Below, piece after piece: positions 48,897 through 58,676 of a stretch of DNA of 64,000 nt. Position numbers and translations under genes: made by a program. The notes under the pieces were generated by a model that was not told the DNA's origin, did not search any database, and saw only the letters and a list, made by a program, of their open reading frames with translations. The first letter of the stretch is position 1; the number at the start of each line of letters is the position of its first letter. The DNA comes from Halomonadaceae bacterium T82-2 (GTDB taxonomy: Bacteria > Pseudomonadota > Gammaproteobacteria > Pseudomonadales > Halomonadaceae): NCBI GenBank assembly GCA_001577635.1, contig LSBP01000007.1, positions 1 through 64,000 of the forward strand, given 5' to 3'.

Positions 48897-49532
48897 ATGC
48901 GACTGTCCTTTCCATGGCGCACTCTGTCGGGTGCCTTCGTATTGCTGCTGGCCCTGCCGGCCATGGCCGGGGAGGCTTCGGTATTTCCCCTGATGCATCG
49001 CTGGGCGCACATCAACTATCGTATGCACGGCGAGGCCCAGGAGACGGCTTTCGCCGCTCTGGCCGATGACGCTGCCGGCCTGGCCGAGACGCATCCACGC
49101 AACGCCGAGGTGCTGACCTGGCAGGGTATCATCCTCGCCTCCGAGGCCGGCGCGAGGGGAGGGTTGGGAGCGCTCGATCTGGCCAAGCAGGCTCGGGATG
49201 TGCTCGAGCGCGCGATCGACATCGATCCGCAGGGCGATAATGGGTCGGCCTATGTGACGCTGGGCACGCTCTATGCCCGGGTGCCGGGGTGGCCGATCAG
49301 CTTCGGCGACGACGAGCGGGCGGAGCGCCTGTTGAAGAAAGCCGTCGCCATCCGCCCCGAGGGCATCGATACGCGCTATTTCTATGCCGCCTTTCTGCAT
49401 GGTCAGGGGCGCGATCCGGCGGCTCTCGACCAGGCGCTCAAGGCGCAGCAGGCGCCGGACCGGCCGGGGCGCGAGGCATCCGACAAGGGGCTGCGCGAGG
49501 CGATCGGGCGTCTCGTCGCCGAACTGCGCTGA
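48897..49532 (+). CDS. exported TPR-like protein of unknown function
   Basis: Signal peptide MRLSFPWRTLSGAFVLLLALPAMAG; TPR-like helices. Confidence 0.75.
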   Translation: MRLSFPWRTLSGAFVLLLALPAMAGEASVFPLMHRWAHINYRMHGEAQETAFAALADDAAGLAETHPRNAEVLTWQGIILASEAGARGGLGALDLAKQARDVLERAIDIDPQGDNGSAYVTLGTLYARVPGWPISFGDDERAERLLKKAVAIRPEGIDTRYFYAAFLHGQGRDPAALDQALKAQQAPDRPGREASDKGLREAIGRLVAELR

Positions 49533-49631
49533 TCCGGACGCTGCCGGAGCGGCTTGGCAAGGGCGGGGCGGCCCGGGATAATGAGGCGCATTGTGCCTGA
49601 ACGGGGCGCCCAGCCGGCCAGCGGAGGAATC

Positions 49632-50261
49632 ATGACCGACGAGATCGAAGCAGGGCGCGCGCAATTCGGCAGCGAGGATGTCGAGCGCGTGGCGACCGAG
49701 TCGCTGTACCAGGGGTTCTTCAGCCTGGAGCGACGCCGCCTGCGCCATCGTCTCTTCGAGGGCGGGTGGAGCGACGTCGTGACCCGCGAGGTGCACGTGC
49801 GTCGCGATGCCGTGGGGGTGCTGCTCTACGATGTCGAGCGCGATCACGTGGTGCTGGTGGAGCAGGTGCGTGCCGGGGCCCTGAACGACCCGGTCAGCCC
49901 GTGGAAGTTGGAGCCCGTCGCCGGGCTGGTCGAGCCGGGCGAGAGTCCGGCCGAGGTCGCCCGGCGCGAGGCCGTGGAGGAGGCGGGCTGCGCGATCGAC
50001 GAGCTGATCGAGCTGTATCGCTACTACCCGAGCCCCGGGGCCTGCGATGAGCAGGTCACGCTGTACTGCGGCCTGGTCGACAGCCAGGGCATAGGCGGCG
50101 TGCACGGCCTGGCCGAGGAGCACGAGGACATTCTGGTGCATGTGCTACCCTTTGCCCGCGCCTGGGAACTGCTGCAGACGGGGCGACTCGACAATGCCAT
50201 GTGCCTGATCGCCTTTCTCTGGCTGTCCCGTGAACGCGCCTCACTGCGAGCAAGGAGGTAA
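49632..50261 (+). CDS. nudF: ADP-ribose pyrophosphatase (Nudix)
   Basis: AGLVEPGESPAEVARREAVEEAG Nudix box; followed by yqiB and cpdA. Confidence 0.93.
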   Translation: MTDEIEAGRAQFGSEDVERVATESLYQGFFSLERRRLRHRLFEGGWSDVVTREVHVRRDAVGVLLYDVERDHVVLVEQVRAGALNDPVSPWKLEPVAGLVEPGESPAEVARREAVEEAGCAIDELIELYRYYPSPGACDEQVTLYCGLVDSQGIGGVHGLAEEHEDILVHVLPFARAWELLQTGRLDNAMCLIAFLWLSRERASLRARR

Positions 50262-50264
50262 CCC

Positions 50265-50711
50265 GTGGCCAGGACCGCTTATGTCACCGACCTCAAGTCA
50301 CTCCAGGCCGAGTGTTCGGCCAACTATCTGCGGCTGACGCGGCTGGTCGACGATCTGGAGGCCGGGGCGGTGCGCGAGGTGCCGCTGGCCGGTCACGCCG
50401 GGCGCTTCGGCACGCTGTGGCTCGAGGTGGCCGAGTGTGCCCCGTACACCACCATTCTGCGGGTCGCCCAGACCGGTGTGCTCGACGGCATCATCGACTC
50501 GCCGCGCATGACCGTGCATCTCTACCATGATGTGCGCATGGCCGAGGTCACCGACTTCCAGCGCCAGCGCCATTTCCACGGCCGCTACCGTTATCCCAAT
50601 CCGCGCATGCACCAGCCCGACGAGAAACTTCAGCTCAACCGCTTCCTCGGCGAGTGGCTGGAACACGGCCTGGCCCACGGCCATGCCGCCGATCTGACTC
50701 CGCTGCGCTGA
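50265..50711 (+). CDS. yqiB: DUF1249 family protein
   Basis: MHLYHDVRMAEV-like TVHLYHDVRMAEVTDFQRQRHFHGRYRYPNPRMHQPDEKLQLNRFLGEWLEHG; synteny. Confidence 0.9.
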   Translation: MARTAYVTDLKSLQAECSANYLRLTRLVDDLEAGAVREVPLAGHAGRFGTLWLEVAECAPYTTILRVAQTGVLDGIIDSPRMTVHLYHDVRMAEVTDFQRQRHFHGRYRYPNPRMHQPDEKLQLNRFLGEWLEHGLAHGHAADLTPLR

Positions 50712-50795
50712 GCCCCTTCTCCGTCTGCCGGCAAGCCGGCCGGTGGTTCCCTTCGGCACGCCGTGCCGCCCGTCCTTCCAGGAGTTGATTGTCCG

Positions 50796-51530
50796 ATGCG
50801 GCTGATCCAGGTCACCGATTGCCACTTGCACGCCGACCCCGAGGCCCGCTCGCGGGCGGGGGTGCCGTTCCGCCAGCTCGAGGCGGTGCTCGAGCGGGTG
50901 CGGGCGCTGCGTCCGGATGTGCTGCTGGTGACCGGCGACGTCAGCCAGGACGAGACGCCCGCCTCCTATGAACTGGCCGCGCGGGCCTTCGCCGGAGTGG
51001 ACTGCCCCTGGTTCTGGCTGGCCGGCAATCATGACCGGCCCCAGTACATGGCCGAGGCGCACGCACTGCTCGACGAGGTGGATCTGGGCGACTGGCGCCT
51101 GCTGCTGCTGGATTCGCGGGTCAGCGGTCAGGTGCACGGCGAGCTGGGGCAGACACAGCTGCAGGAGCTGGCCCTGCGACTCGAGATGGACGACCGGCCG
51201 ACGCTGCTGGCGCTGCACCATCCGCCGGTCGAACTGGGCTCAGCCTGGATGGATGCGATCGGCCTGCTGGATCGCGAGGCCTTCTGGCAGACCCTGGCGG
51301 CCTATGCCCAGGTGCGCGTGGTGCTGTTCGGCCACGCCCATCAGCCCTTCGCGGCGCGCCACGCCGGCACCGGTGGCGAGATCGCCATCTACGGCTGCCC
51401 GGCCACGGCGGATCAGTTCCTGCCCAGCTCGCCCACCTTTGCCGTCGACGAGGCGTCGCGCCCGGGATGCCGGGTGGTGGACCTGGAGGGCGAGGTAATG
51501 ACCACCTGGATCGAACGGGTGACGCCCTGA
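50796..51530 (+). CDS. cpdA: 3',5'-cyclic AMP phosphodiesterase
   Basis: MRLIQVTDCHLHADPEAR; LAGNHDRP; GHAHQPF metallophosphoesterase motifs; synteny. Confidence 0.92.
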   Translation: MRLIQVTDCHLHADPEARSRAGVPFRQLEAVLERVRALRPDVLLVTGDVSQDETPASYELAARAFAGVDCPWFWLAGNHDRPQYMAEAHALLDEVDLGDWRLLLLDSRVSGQVHGELGQTQLQELALRLEMDDRPTLLALHHPPVELGSAWMDAIGLLDREAFWQTLAAYAQVRVVLFGHAHQPFAARHAGTGGEIAIYGCPATADQFLPSSPTFAVDEASRPGCRVVDLEGEVMTTWIERVTP

Positions 51531-51667
51531 GCGTTATTCCCTCAAGAAATTAAAGGATGTTTCTTAATTCTTGGACGTTATCCAAGGTCGCTCGGTAACG
51601 TACTCTCATCCTTGTTCCCCCCTGTCCGGGCGGGAATGCCACCGGTCATGAGAGGTTGCAAGCCGAG

Positions 51668-52579
51668 ATGCTTTCTCCCGAGCGACAGACCCACCTGAAG
51701 CAGCTCGAAGCCGAGTCGATCCATATCATCCGCGAGGTAGCCGCCGAGTTCCGCAACCCGGTGATGCTCTACTCCATCGGCAAGGACTCCTCGGTGATGC
51801 TGCACCTGGCGCGCAAGGCCTTCTATCCGGGCACGCCGCCGTTCCCGCTGATGCACGTCAACACCACCTGGAAGTTCCGCGAGATGATCGAGTTCCGCGA
51901 TCGCATGGCGGCCGAGGTGGGCATGGAGCTGATCGAGCACATCAACGAGGAGGGCCGTGCCGCGGGCATCAACCCCTTCGACCACGGCAGCGCCAAGTAC
52001 ACCGACATCATGAAGACCCAGTCGCTCAAAATGGCGCTGGACAAGTACGGCTTCGATGCCGCCTTCGGTGGGGCGCGTCGCGACGAGGAGGCGTCCCGCG
52101 CCAAGGAGCGAGTCTACTCGTTCCGCGACAAGTACCATCGCTGGGATCCCAAGAACCAGCGTCCCGAACTGTGGAACCTCTACAACGGCAAGGTCAACAA
52201 GGGCGAGTCGATCCGCGTCTTTCCGCTCTCCAACTGGACCGAGCTCGACATCTGGCAGTACATCTACCTCGAATCGATTCCCATCGTGCCGCTGTACTAC
52301 GCCGCACCGCGGCCGGTGGTCGAGCGCGACGGCATGCAGATCATGGTCGACGACGAACGGATGCCGCTGGAAGAGGGCGAGGTTCCCGAGGAGAAGTGGG
52401 TGCGTTTCCGCACCCTGGGCTGCTACCCGCTGACCGGCGCGGTGGAGTCACACGCCGCCACCCTGCCCGAGATCATCCAGGAGATGCTGCTCACCCGGAC
52501 CAGCGAGCGCTCCGGGCGGGCCATCGATCACGACCAGGCCGGCAGCATGGAGCGCAAGAAGCGCGAGGGGTACTTCTGA
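51668..52579 (+). CDS. cysD: sulfate adenylyltransferase subunit 2
   Basis: [47 protein letters not shown]. Confidence 0.97.
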   Translation: MLSPERQTHLKQLEAESIHIIREVAAEFRNPVMLYSIGKDSSVMLHLARKAFYPGTPPFPLMHVNTTWKFREMIEFRDRMAAEVGMELIEHINEEGRAAGINPFDHGSAKYTDIMKTQSLKMALDKYGFDAAFGGARRDEEASRAKERVYSFRDKYHRWDPKNQRPELWNLYNGKVNKGESIRVFPLSNWTELDIWQYIYLESIPIVPLYYAAPRPVVERDGMQIMVDDERMPLEEGEVPEEKWVRFRTLGCYPLTGAVESHAATLPEIIQEMLLTRTSERSGRAIDHDQAGSMERKKREGYF

Positions 52580-52598
52580 GGCGCGAAGCGCCTCAGAA
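52574..52598 (+). repeat. perfect hairpin spanning cysD stop codon
   Basis: TTCTGAGGCGC-GAA-GCGCCTCAGAA; TGA stop at 52577-52579 lies in the left arm. Confidence 0.8.
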
Positions 52599-52602
52599 AG
52601 AC

Positions 52603-52633
52603 GGAAGAGGGAAGTCGGAAGAGAGAAGGACGG
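52603..52633 (+). repeat. polypurine tract with two GGAAGAGRGAAG copies
   Basis: GGAAGAGGGAAG 52603-52614 and GGAAGAGAGAAG 52617-52628; complementary to 52994-53018. Confidence 0.7.
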
Positions 52634-52987
52634 ATGGATTTTGAGCGACTGGATGTCTGGAAGCGTTCGGCCCGACTATCGGCCGAGTTATACCGTCATT
52701 TCGCCGACTCTCGAGACTTTGGTTTCAAAGACCAGATCACCCGTTCCGGCTTGTCCGTGCCCAGCAATATCGCCGAGGGCATGGTCAGGCCTACCGTCAA
52801 GGATCGAATCAAGTTTCTTCATATCGCCAAGGGTTCCTGTGCCGAACTCAGGACACAGGTCTACATCGGCATGGAGATCGGTTACATCGAGCGAGAGAAG
52901 GGGCATCACTGGGTGAACGAGACTAAGGAAATCGCCGCCATGCTGACCGGGCTGATTCATAAGCAGGCCGACTTCGACGCGGGCTGA
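52634..52987 (+). CDS. four-helix-bundle protein of the 23S rRNA intervening sequence (S23/IVP) family
   Basis: MDFERLDVWKRSARLSAELYRHF...SGLSVPSNIAEGMVR...LHIAKGSCAELRTQVYIGMEIGYI is typical of the family. Confidence 0.9.
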   Translation: MDFERLDVWKRSARLSAELYRHFADSRDFGFKDQITRSGLSVPSNIAEGMVRPTVKDRIKFLHIAKGSCAELRTQVYIGMEIGYIEREKGHHWVNETKEIAAMLTGLIHKQADFDAG

Positions 52988-52993
52988 TGGGGT

Positions 52994-53018
52994 TTCTTCC
53001 TTCTTCGCTCTTCTCTCT
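52994..53018 (+). repeat. polypyrimidine arm, imperfect inverted copy of 52606-52630
   Basis: TTCTTCCTTCTTCGCTCTTCTCTCT; 18/25 complementary, 21/25 allowing G-U. Confidence 0.55.
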
Positions 53019-53036
53019 TATTTCTAGGGTTCCGTC

Positions 53037-54461
53037 ATGTCACACCAGTCAACGTTGATCGCCGACAATATCGAGCAGTATCTGCACGAGCACGAGAACA
53101 AGGACCTGCTGCGCTTCATCACCTGCGGCAGCGTCGACGACGGCAAGTCGACGCTGATCGGGCGGCTGCTGCACGACTCCAAGATGATCTACGAGGACCA
53201 GCTCGCCGCCATCACCCAGGCGTCGAAGACCAGCGGTACCACCGGCGACCAGGTCGACCTGGCACTGCTGGTCGACGGGCTGCAGTCCGAGCGCGAGCAG
53301 GGCATCACCATCGACGTGGCGTATCGCTACTTCTCCACCGACAAGCGCAAGTTCATCATCGCCGATACGCCGGGGCACGAGCAGTACACCCGCAACATGG
53401 CTACCGGTGCCTCCACCGCGAGCCTGGCGGTGATTCTGATCGATGCCCGTCACGGCGTGCAGACCCAGACCCGCCGGCATAGTTTCATTGCCGACCTGCT
53501 GGGTATCCAGCACCTGGTGATCGCCGTCAACAAGATGGACCTGGTCGACTACTCGCAGGCGCGCTTCGACGCCATCGTTGCCGACTACCGCGCCTTCGCC
53601 GAGAAGCTCGGCGCCCGCGACATCCGCTTCGTGCCGATTTCCGCGCTGGAAGGCGACAATGTCGTCAACGCCAGCGACAACATGCCCTGGTACGACGGCC
53701 CGGCGCTGCTCGAGGGGCTCGAGACCGTCGAGATCGCCCGGGACAGCAATCTGAGTGACCTGCGTCTGCCGGTGCAGTACGTCAATCGCCCCAACCTCGA
53801 CTTCCGCGGCTACTGCGGCACGCTGGCTGCCGGCATCCTGCGGCCGGGGCAGGCCGTCAAGGCGCTGCCGTCGGGCCGTCAGTCCCGCGTGGCGCGCATC
53901 GTCACCTACGACGGCGACCTCGAGACGGCCTATCCGGGAGAGGCGATCACCGTCACGCTGGAGGACGAGATCGATATCTCCCGGGGTGACTGGCTGGTCG
54001 CCGCCGATGCCGAGGTCGCGCTGTCCAACACCTTCAGCGCCGATATCGTGTGGATGCACGATTCACCGCTGGAACCGGGGCGACTGTATGACTTCAAGCT
54101 GGCGACGCGGGACCTCTCCGGGCGGGTCCAGGCCATCGACTATCAGGTCGATGTCAACACCCTCGAGCATCACGATGCGGACAACCTGGCGCTCAATGGT
54201 ATTGCCCGCTGCCGGGTGGAGCTGACGTCTCCGGTGCCGGTGGACGACTACCGTCGCAGCCCGGGCACGGGCAGCCTCATCGTCATCGATCGGCTGAGCA
54301 ACGTTACTGTGGGCGCGGGGATGATCCGCGAGGCGCTGGAGGGCGACGAAACCACCGGTACGGTCGACTGGGAGGCTTTCGAGATCGAGCTCAACGCCCT
54401 GATCCGCAAGCACTTCCCCCACTGGGAGGCGAAGGACGTGCGCGAGCTGTTCCGGAACTGA
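53037..54461 (+). CDS. cysN: sulfate adenylyltransferase subunit 1 (GTPase)
   Basis: [42 protein letters not shown]; no CysC fusion. Confidence 0.97.
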   Translation: MSHQSTLIADNIEQYLHEHENKDLLRFITCGSVDDGKSTLIGRLLHDSKMIYEDQLAAITQASKTSGTTGDQVDLALLVDGLQSEREQGITIDVAYRYFSTDKRKFIIADTPGHEQYTRNMATGASTASLAVILIDARHGVQTQTRRHSFIADLLGIQHLVIAVNKMDLVDYSQARFDAIVADYRAFAEKLGARDIRFVPISALEGDNVVNASDNMPWYDGPALLEGLETVEIARDSNLSDLRLPVQYVNRPNLDFRGYCGTLAAGILRPGQAVKALPSGRQSRVARIVTYDGDLETAYPGEAITVTLEDEIDISRGDWLVAADAEVALSNTFSADIVWMHDSPLEPGRLYDFKLATRDLSGRVQAIDYQVDVNTLEHHDADNLALNGIARCRVELTSPVPVDDYRRSPGTGSLIVIDRLSNVTVGAGMIREALEGDETTGTVDWEAFEIELNALIRKHFPHWEAKDVRELFRN

Positions 54462-54488
54462 TTATCGCACCGGGTTCGAGCGTTGCTG

Positions 54489-54521
54489 GCCCCGCCGACT
54501 TCTTGCCGGCGGGGCTTTTTT
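54489..54521 (+). terminator. intrinsic terminator after cysN
   Basis: GCCCCGCCG-acttcttgc-CGGCGGGGC followed by TTTTTT. Confidence 0.9.
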
Positions 54522-54603
54522 GTCCCGAATGACCTCGGTCAAGCGTCGCGGACGTAGCGCCGGCTAGGCTTGTCGTCAGACATCGCCGAATCGGGGGCGG
54601 GCC

Positions 54604-55038
54604 ATGGACGTCGAACGGCTGTTCGATGCCAGCTATGCGCGGGTGCTGTCGCGGAAGGTCGGTGGGCAGGATTTCTTCGACGCCTTCTACCGGCATTTCA
54701 TTGCGGCGTCCGACGAGGTGGCGGTCAAGTTCCGGCATACCGACATGGCGCGCCAGCAGGCCATGCTCAAGAAGGCCTTCTATCGGCTGCTGAGCTTCTT
54801 TGCCTCGAGCGATACCGATTACTACCTCGAGAAGATCGCGGTCATCCACGACCGACGCCATCTCGACATCCGCCCCGGGCTCTACGATCTTTGGCTGGAG
54901 AGTCTGATCGCCACCGTGCGCCGCTTCGACCCCGCCTTCGACGCCGACATCGAATTGGCCTGGCGTCTGGTAATGACGCCGGGCATCGTCTTCATGAAGT
55001 TCCACTACGATCGCGAGCGTACGACGCCGGACGGGTAA
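54604..55038 (+). CDS. single-domain globin-like protein
   Basis: Globin-like helices, FYRHFIAASDEVAVKFRHTDMARQQAMLKKAF and KIAVIHDRRHLDIRPGLYDLWLESLI (candidate proximal His). Confidence 0.75.
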   Translation: MDVERLFDASYARVLSRKVGGQDFFDAFYRHFIAASDEVAVKFRHTDMARQQAMLKKAFYRLLSFFASSDTDYYLEKIAVIHDRRHLDIRPGLYDLWLESLIATVRRFDPAFDADIELAWRLVMTPGIVFMKFHYDRERTTPDG

Positions 55039-55056
55039 CGTCGCCGACCCGCGGGC

Positions 55057-56052
55057 CTATCCCGGTTTGCGAGCCACCAGCACCGCGCGGCGCGGCGCCG
55101 GATAGCCCTCGGCGGTGCGCGACCGGTCTGAGGGGTCGAGAAAGTCGGCCAGCGACTGAAAGGTCATCCACTCGGTGGCGCGCTGCTCGTCGAGGGTGGT
55201 CGGGGCCTCGTCCACCACGCGCACGTCCTCGAAGCCGCAGCGCGCGAGCCAGCCGGCTAGCGCCCGGGACGAGGGCAGGAAATAGACGTTGGGCATGCAG
55301 GCATAGCGCTCGCCGGGCATCAGCACGGTGGTCGCGTCGCCCTCGACCACCAGGGTCTCGAGGACCAGCTCGCCGCCCGGACGCAGGGCGGCGCGCAGTT
55401 GCTGCAGATGCTCGAGGGGCGAGGCGCGATGGTAGAGCACGCCCATCGAGAACACCGTGTCGAAGGCGGCGAGATTCGGCGGCACATCCTCGATGCCCGC
55501 GGGCAGGAAGTGCGTGCGCCCGCCATCGGCGTCGCCGACGAAGTGACGGACCGCCTGGAACTGGTAGTAGAAGCGCGGCGAAGGATCGATCACCAGCACG
55601 AAGGCGGCGCCGGCACCGGCCATGCGCCAGGCGTGATAGCCGTTGCCGCCGCCCACGTCGAGCACCCGACGCCCGGCCAGCGGTGCGAGATACGGCGTCA
55701 CACGCTGCCATTTCCAGTCCGAGCGCCATTCGGTGTCGATGACGGTGCCGCCCAGCCGGTAGGGGCCCTTGCGCCAGGGCATCAGCGTCTTGAGCAGGTT
55801 GTGGCAGCGCCGCCGGTCGGCGTCGGACAGCGCGACGTCGACGCTCACCGTGTCTCGGTCCAGGGCGACCTGTCGGTCGGCGGGCAGCTCGGGCAACTTG
55901 GCCACCGCCTTCTCCCAGCCGGGCAGATCGCCGTGGCGCCGTCGGTCGAGGCCGCGGGCCAGCTGCTCGGGCAGGCGCGCCAGCCAGGTGTCCAGCCCCT
56001 GATCGACGAAGGCGTGATAGAGCGCCCGGCGGGCGCGCGCGTCAGGCGTCAT
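55057..56052 (-). CDS. cmoB: tRNA U34 carboxymethyltransferase
   Basis: WRSDWKWQRVTPYLAPLAGRRVLDVGGGNGYHAWRM; GVLYHRASPLEHL. Confidence 0.95.
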   Translation of the reverse strand: MTPDARARRALYHAFVDQGLDTWLARLPEQLARGLDRRRHGDLPGWEKAVAKLPELPADRQVALDRDTVSVDVALSDADRRRCHNLLKTLMPWRKGPYRLGGTVIDTEWRSDWKWQRVTPYLAPLAGRRVLDVGGGNGYHAWRMAGAGAAFVLVIDPSPRFYYQFQAVRHFVGDADGGRTHFLPAGIEDVPPNLAAFDTVFSMGVLYHRASPLEHLQQLRAALRPGGELVLETLVVEGDATTVLMPGERYACMPNVYFLPSSRALAGWLARCGFEDVRVVDEAPTTLDEQRATEWMTFQSLADFLDPSDRSRTAEGYPAPRRAVLVARKPG

Positions 56053-56809
56053 GGGGGTGGCCTCCGGGACGGGCCTTGAAGGCGATCATCGAGGCGAAGT
56101 TGAGATACTGGAACCAGGTGGTGACGCGCTCGAAGCCGAGCCCCTCCAGGCGCGCATGATGGGTCGCCAGGCTGTCCGGGCGCAGCACGTTCTCCAGCGC
56201 GGTGCGCTTCTGGCTGATTTCCAGGTCGCTGTAGCCGTTGGCGCGCTTGAAGTCGTGGTAGCGCTCCACCAGCCAGGCGTTCTCCGCCTCGTCCTCGGCG
56301 ACGACCTTCTCCGAGAGGATCAGCACCCCGCCCGGCTCCAGGGCGGCGTACAGCCGGCCGAGCAGGGCATCGCGGTCGGCGGGATCGAGGAACTGTAGGG
56401 TGAAGTTGAGCACGATCAGGCTCGCCGGACGATAGTCGATCGCGCGGATGTCGCCCTGCTCGATGGTGATCCGATGCTCGGGACACTCGCTGGCCAGGGT
56501 CGCCCGGGCCCGCTCGACCATCGCCGGCGACAGGTCGATCCCGGTCAGGGTGAAGGCCTCCGGCGGCAGACGAGCGGCCAGTGCCAGCCCCACCGCGCCC
56601 AGCGAACAGCCCAGGTCGTAGACGTGGCCGCCGTGGCGCAGGTGGCGTTCGGCGATCACGCCCAGCATGCCCAGGATCTGCCCGTAACCGGGGATGGAGC
56701 GACGGACCATGTCGGGGAAGCAGGCCACGACCTGCTCGTCGAAGGAGAAGGACGCGACCCGGTCGAGGGGTGTCGTGAAGATCGCGTCACGGTAAGATGC
56801 ATCACTCAT
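56042..56809 (-). CDS. cmoA: carboxy-S-adenosyl-L-methionine synthase
   Basis: FSFDEQVVACFPDMVRRSIPGYGQIL; overlaps cmoB. Confidence 0.95.
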   Translation of the reverse strand: MSDASYRDAIFTTPLDRVASFSFDEQVVACFPDMVRRSIPGYGQILGMLGVIAERHLRHGGHVYDLGCSLGAVGLALAARLPPEAFTLTGIDLSPAMVERARATLASECPEHRITIEQGDIRAIDYRPASLIVLNFTLQFLDPADRDALLGRLYAALEPGGVLILSEKVVAEDEAENAWLVERYHDFKRANGYSDLEISQKRTALENVLRPDSLATHHARLEGLGFERVTTWFQYLNFASMIAFKARPGGHPHDA

Positions 56810-56978
56810 GGACATTCGCTGTGGGTGCTAGGGTGGCATGACAGGGCGTGGTCGGGGCCGGGAAGGCGGCCGTCGCCCGCGACGGGGCATTAGTTTACGC
56901 ATCGCCCCGACGACTTGCACCCGCCCGCGGCGGTCCAGGGAAAGGCTGCACGAGTGTGACAAGGACGGTTAAAAGGAG

Positions 56979-58649
56979 ATGCCGATGAGCACCACGATGA
57001 TCGATCAGCACCCCGCCTGGCAGGCACTGCACGAACACGCCGACACGATGCGCGACATCCACCTGGCCACCCTGTTCCGGGAGCCGGGGCGCTATCCCGA
57101 TTTCAGCCGCCGGGCCGCCGGGCTGATGCTCGATCTGTCCAAGCAGCGCTGGCGCCACGAGACCCTCGACAAGCTGCTCGACCTGGCCCGCGCCGCCGGG
57201 GTGCCCGAGGCGATCGGCCGTCTGCTGGCCGGCGAACGGGTCAACATCAGCGAGGATCGCCCGGCGTTGCATACCGCGCTGCGCCTGCCGGCGGACGCGC
57301 GTCTGGTGGTCGACGGCGAGGACGTGGTGCCGGCCGTGCACGCCACCCTCGACAGGATGGCGCACATCGTCGAGCAGTGCCATGCCGGGCAGTGGCGGGG
57401 CGCCACCGGCAAGGCGGTGACCGACGTGGTCAACCTCGGGGTCGGCGGCTCCGACCTGGGGCCGCTGATGGTCTCCCACGCCCTGGCCGACTATCGCCCG
57501 CGGGACATCCATCCGATCGAGGTGCACTTCGCCTCGACCATGGACGGTTCCCAGCTCGCCGACTACCTGACCCGCTTCAATCCGGAGACGACGCTGTTCG
57601 TGCTGTCGTCGAAGTCGTTTACCACCGTCGACACCCTGTCCAACGCGCGCACCGCCCAGGACTGGCTGATGAGCCACCTGGTCAACGGCGACGGCGACCG
57701 CGAGCTGGTCCAGCGCCAGCACTTCATCGGCGTCTCGGCGAGCCCCGAGAAGATGAGCGAGTGGGGCATTGCCGAAGATCACCAGCTGGAATTCTGGGAG
57801 TGGGTCGGTGGGCGCTATTCGCTGTGGGGCGCCATCGGCCTGCCGATCGCCCTGGCGGTGGGCATGGACAACTTTCGCGCTCTGCTCGCCGGCGCCCATT
57901 CGATGGACCGGCATTTCGCCGAGGCCGAGCTCGAGGCCAACCTGCCGGTGTTGCTGGCGCTGGCGGGTATCTGGAACAACAACTTCCTCGATATCCGCGC
58001 GCATTCGATCCTGCCCTACGACGGTCGGCTGGAGTTCTTTGCCAGCTACCTCGAACAGCTGGAGATGGAATCCAACGGCAAGTCGGTGACCAACCACGGC
58101 GAACTTACCCACTATTCGACCTGCCCGGTGCTGTGGGGCCAGCTCGGCCCCAACGCCCAGCACGCCTTCTATCAGCTGCTGCACCAGGGCACCCAGGCGG
58201 TGGAGTGCGACTTCATCGCCCCGATGCGCCGCTACGACCGTGTCGAGGACGAGGCGACCCGCCAGCATCTCAAGAACCAGCATCGCCTGACGCTGGCCAA
58301 CTGCTTCGCCCAGTCCCGGGTGCTGATGCTGGGTGACGAGGCGATCGACGACGATGGCCCGCGGCCCAGCCACAAGCGCTACCGGGGCAACCAGCCGTCG
58401 ACCACGGTGCTGCTCGAGCGCCTGACGCCCGAGACGCTGGGGTCGCTGATCGCGCTCTACGAACACAAGGTCTTCGTCCAGGCGACGATCTGGGATATCA
58501 ACCCCTTCGATCAGTGGGGGGTGGAGCTGGGCAAGAAGATTGCCACCCAGACCGAGCGTGTGCTGGCTTCCCGCGAGGGGGTCGAGGCGCTGGATGAGTC
58601 CAGCCGTGGTCTGATCGAGGCGGTCTGGGAGGCCGAGTCGCGCAATTGA
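56979..58649 (+). CDS. pgi: glucose-6-phosphate isomerase
   Basis: VVNLGVGGSDLGPLMVSHAL; IWDINPFDQWGVELGKK. Confidence 0.97.
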   Translation: MPMSTTMIDQHPAWQALHEHADTMRDIHLATLFREPGRYPDFSRRAAGLMLDLSKQRWRHETLDKLLDLARAAGVPEAIGRLLAGERVNISEDRPALHTALRLPADARLVVDGEDVVPAVHATLDRMAHIVEQCHAGQWRGATGKAVTDVVNLGVGGSDLGPLMVSHALADYRPRDIHPIEVHFASTMDGSQLADYLTRFNPETTLFVLSSKSFTTVDTLSNARTAQDWLMSHLVNGDGDRELVQRQHFIGVSASPEKMSEWGIAEDHQLEFWEWVGGRYSLWGAIGLPIALAVGMDNFRALLAGAHSMDRHFAEAELEANLPVLLALAGIWNNNFLDIRAHSILPYDGRLEFFASYLEQLEMESNGKSVTNHGELTHYSTCPVLWGQLGPNAQHAFYQLLHQGTQAVECDFIAPMRRYDRVEDEATRQHLKNQHRLTLANCFAQSRVLMLGDEAIDDDGPRPSHKRYRGNQPSTTVLLERLTPETLGSLIALYEHKVFVQATIWDINPFDQWGVELGKKIATQTERVLASREGVEALDESSRGLIEAVWEAESRN

Positions 58650-58676
58650 TGCTGTTTATCCATCCAGGTTTTGGGT

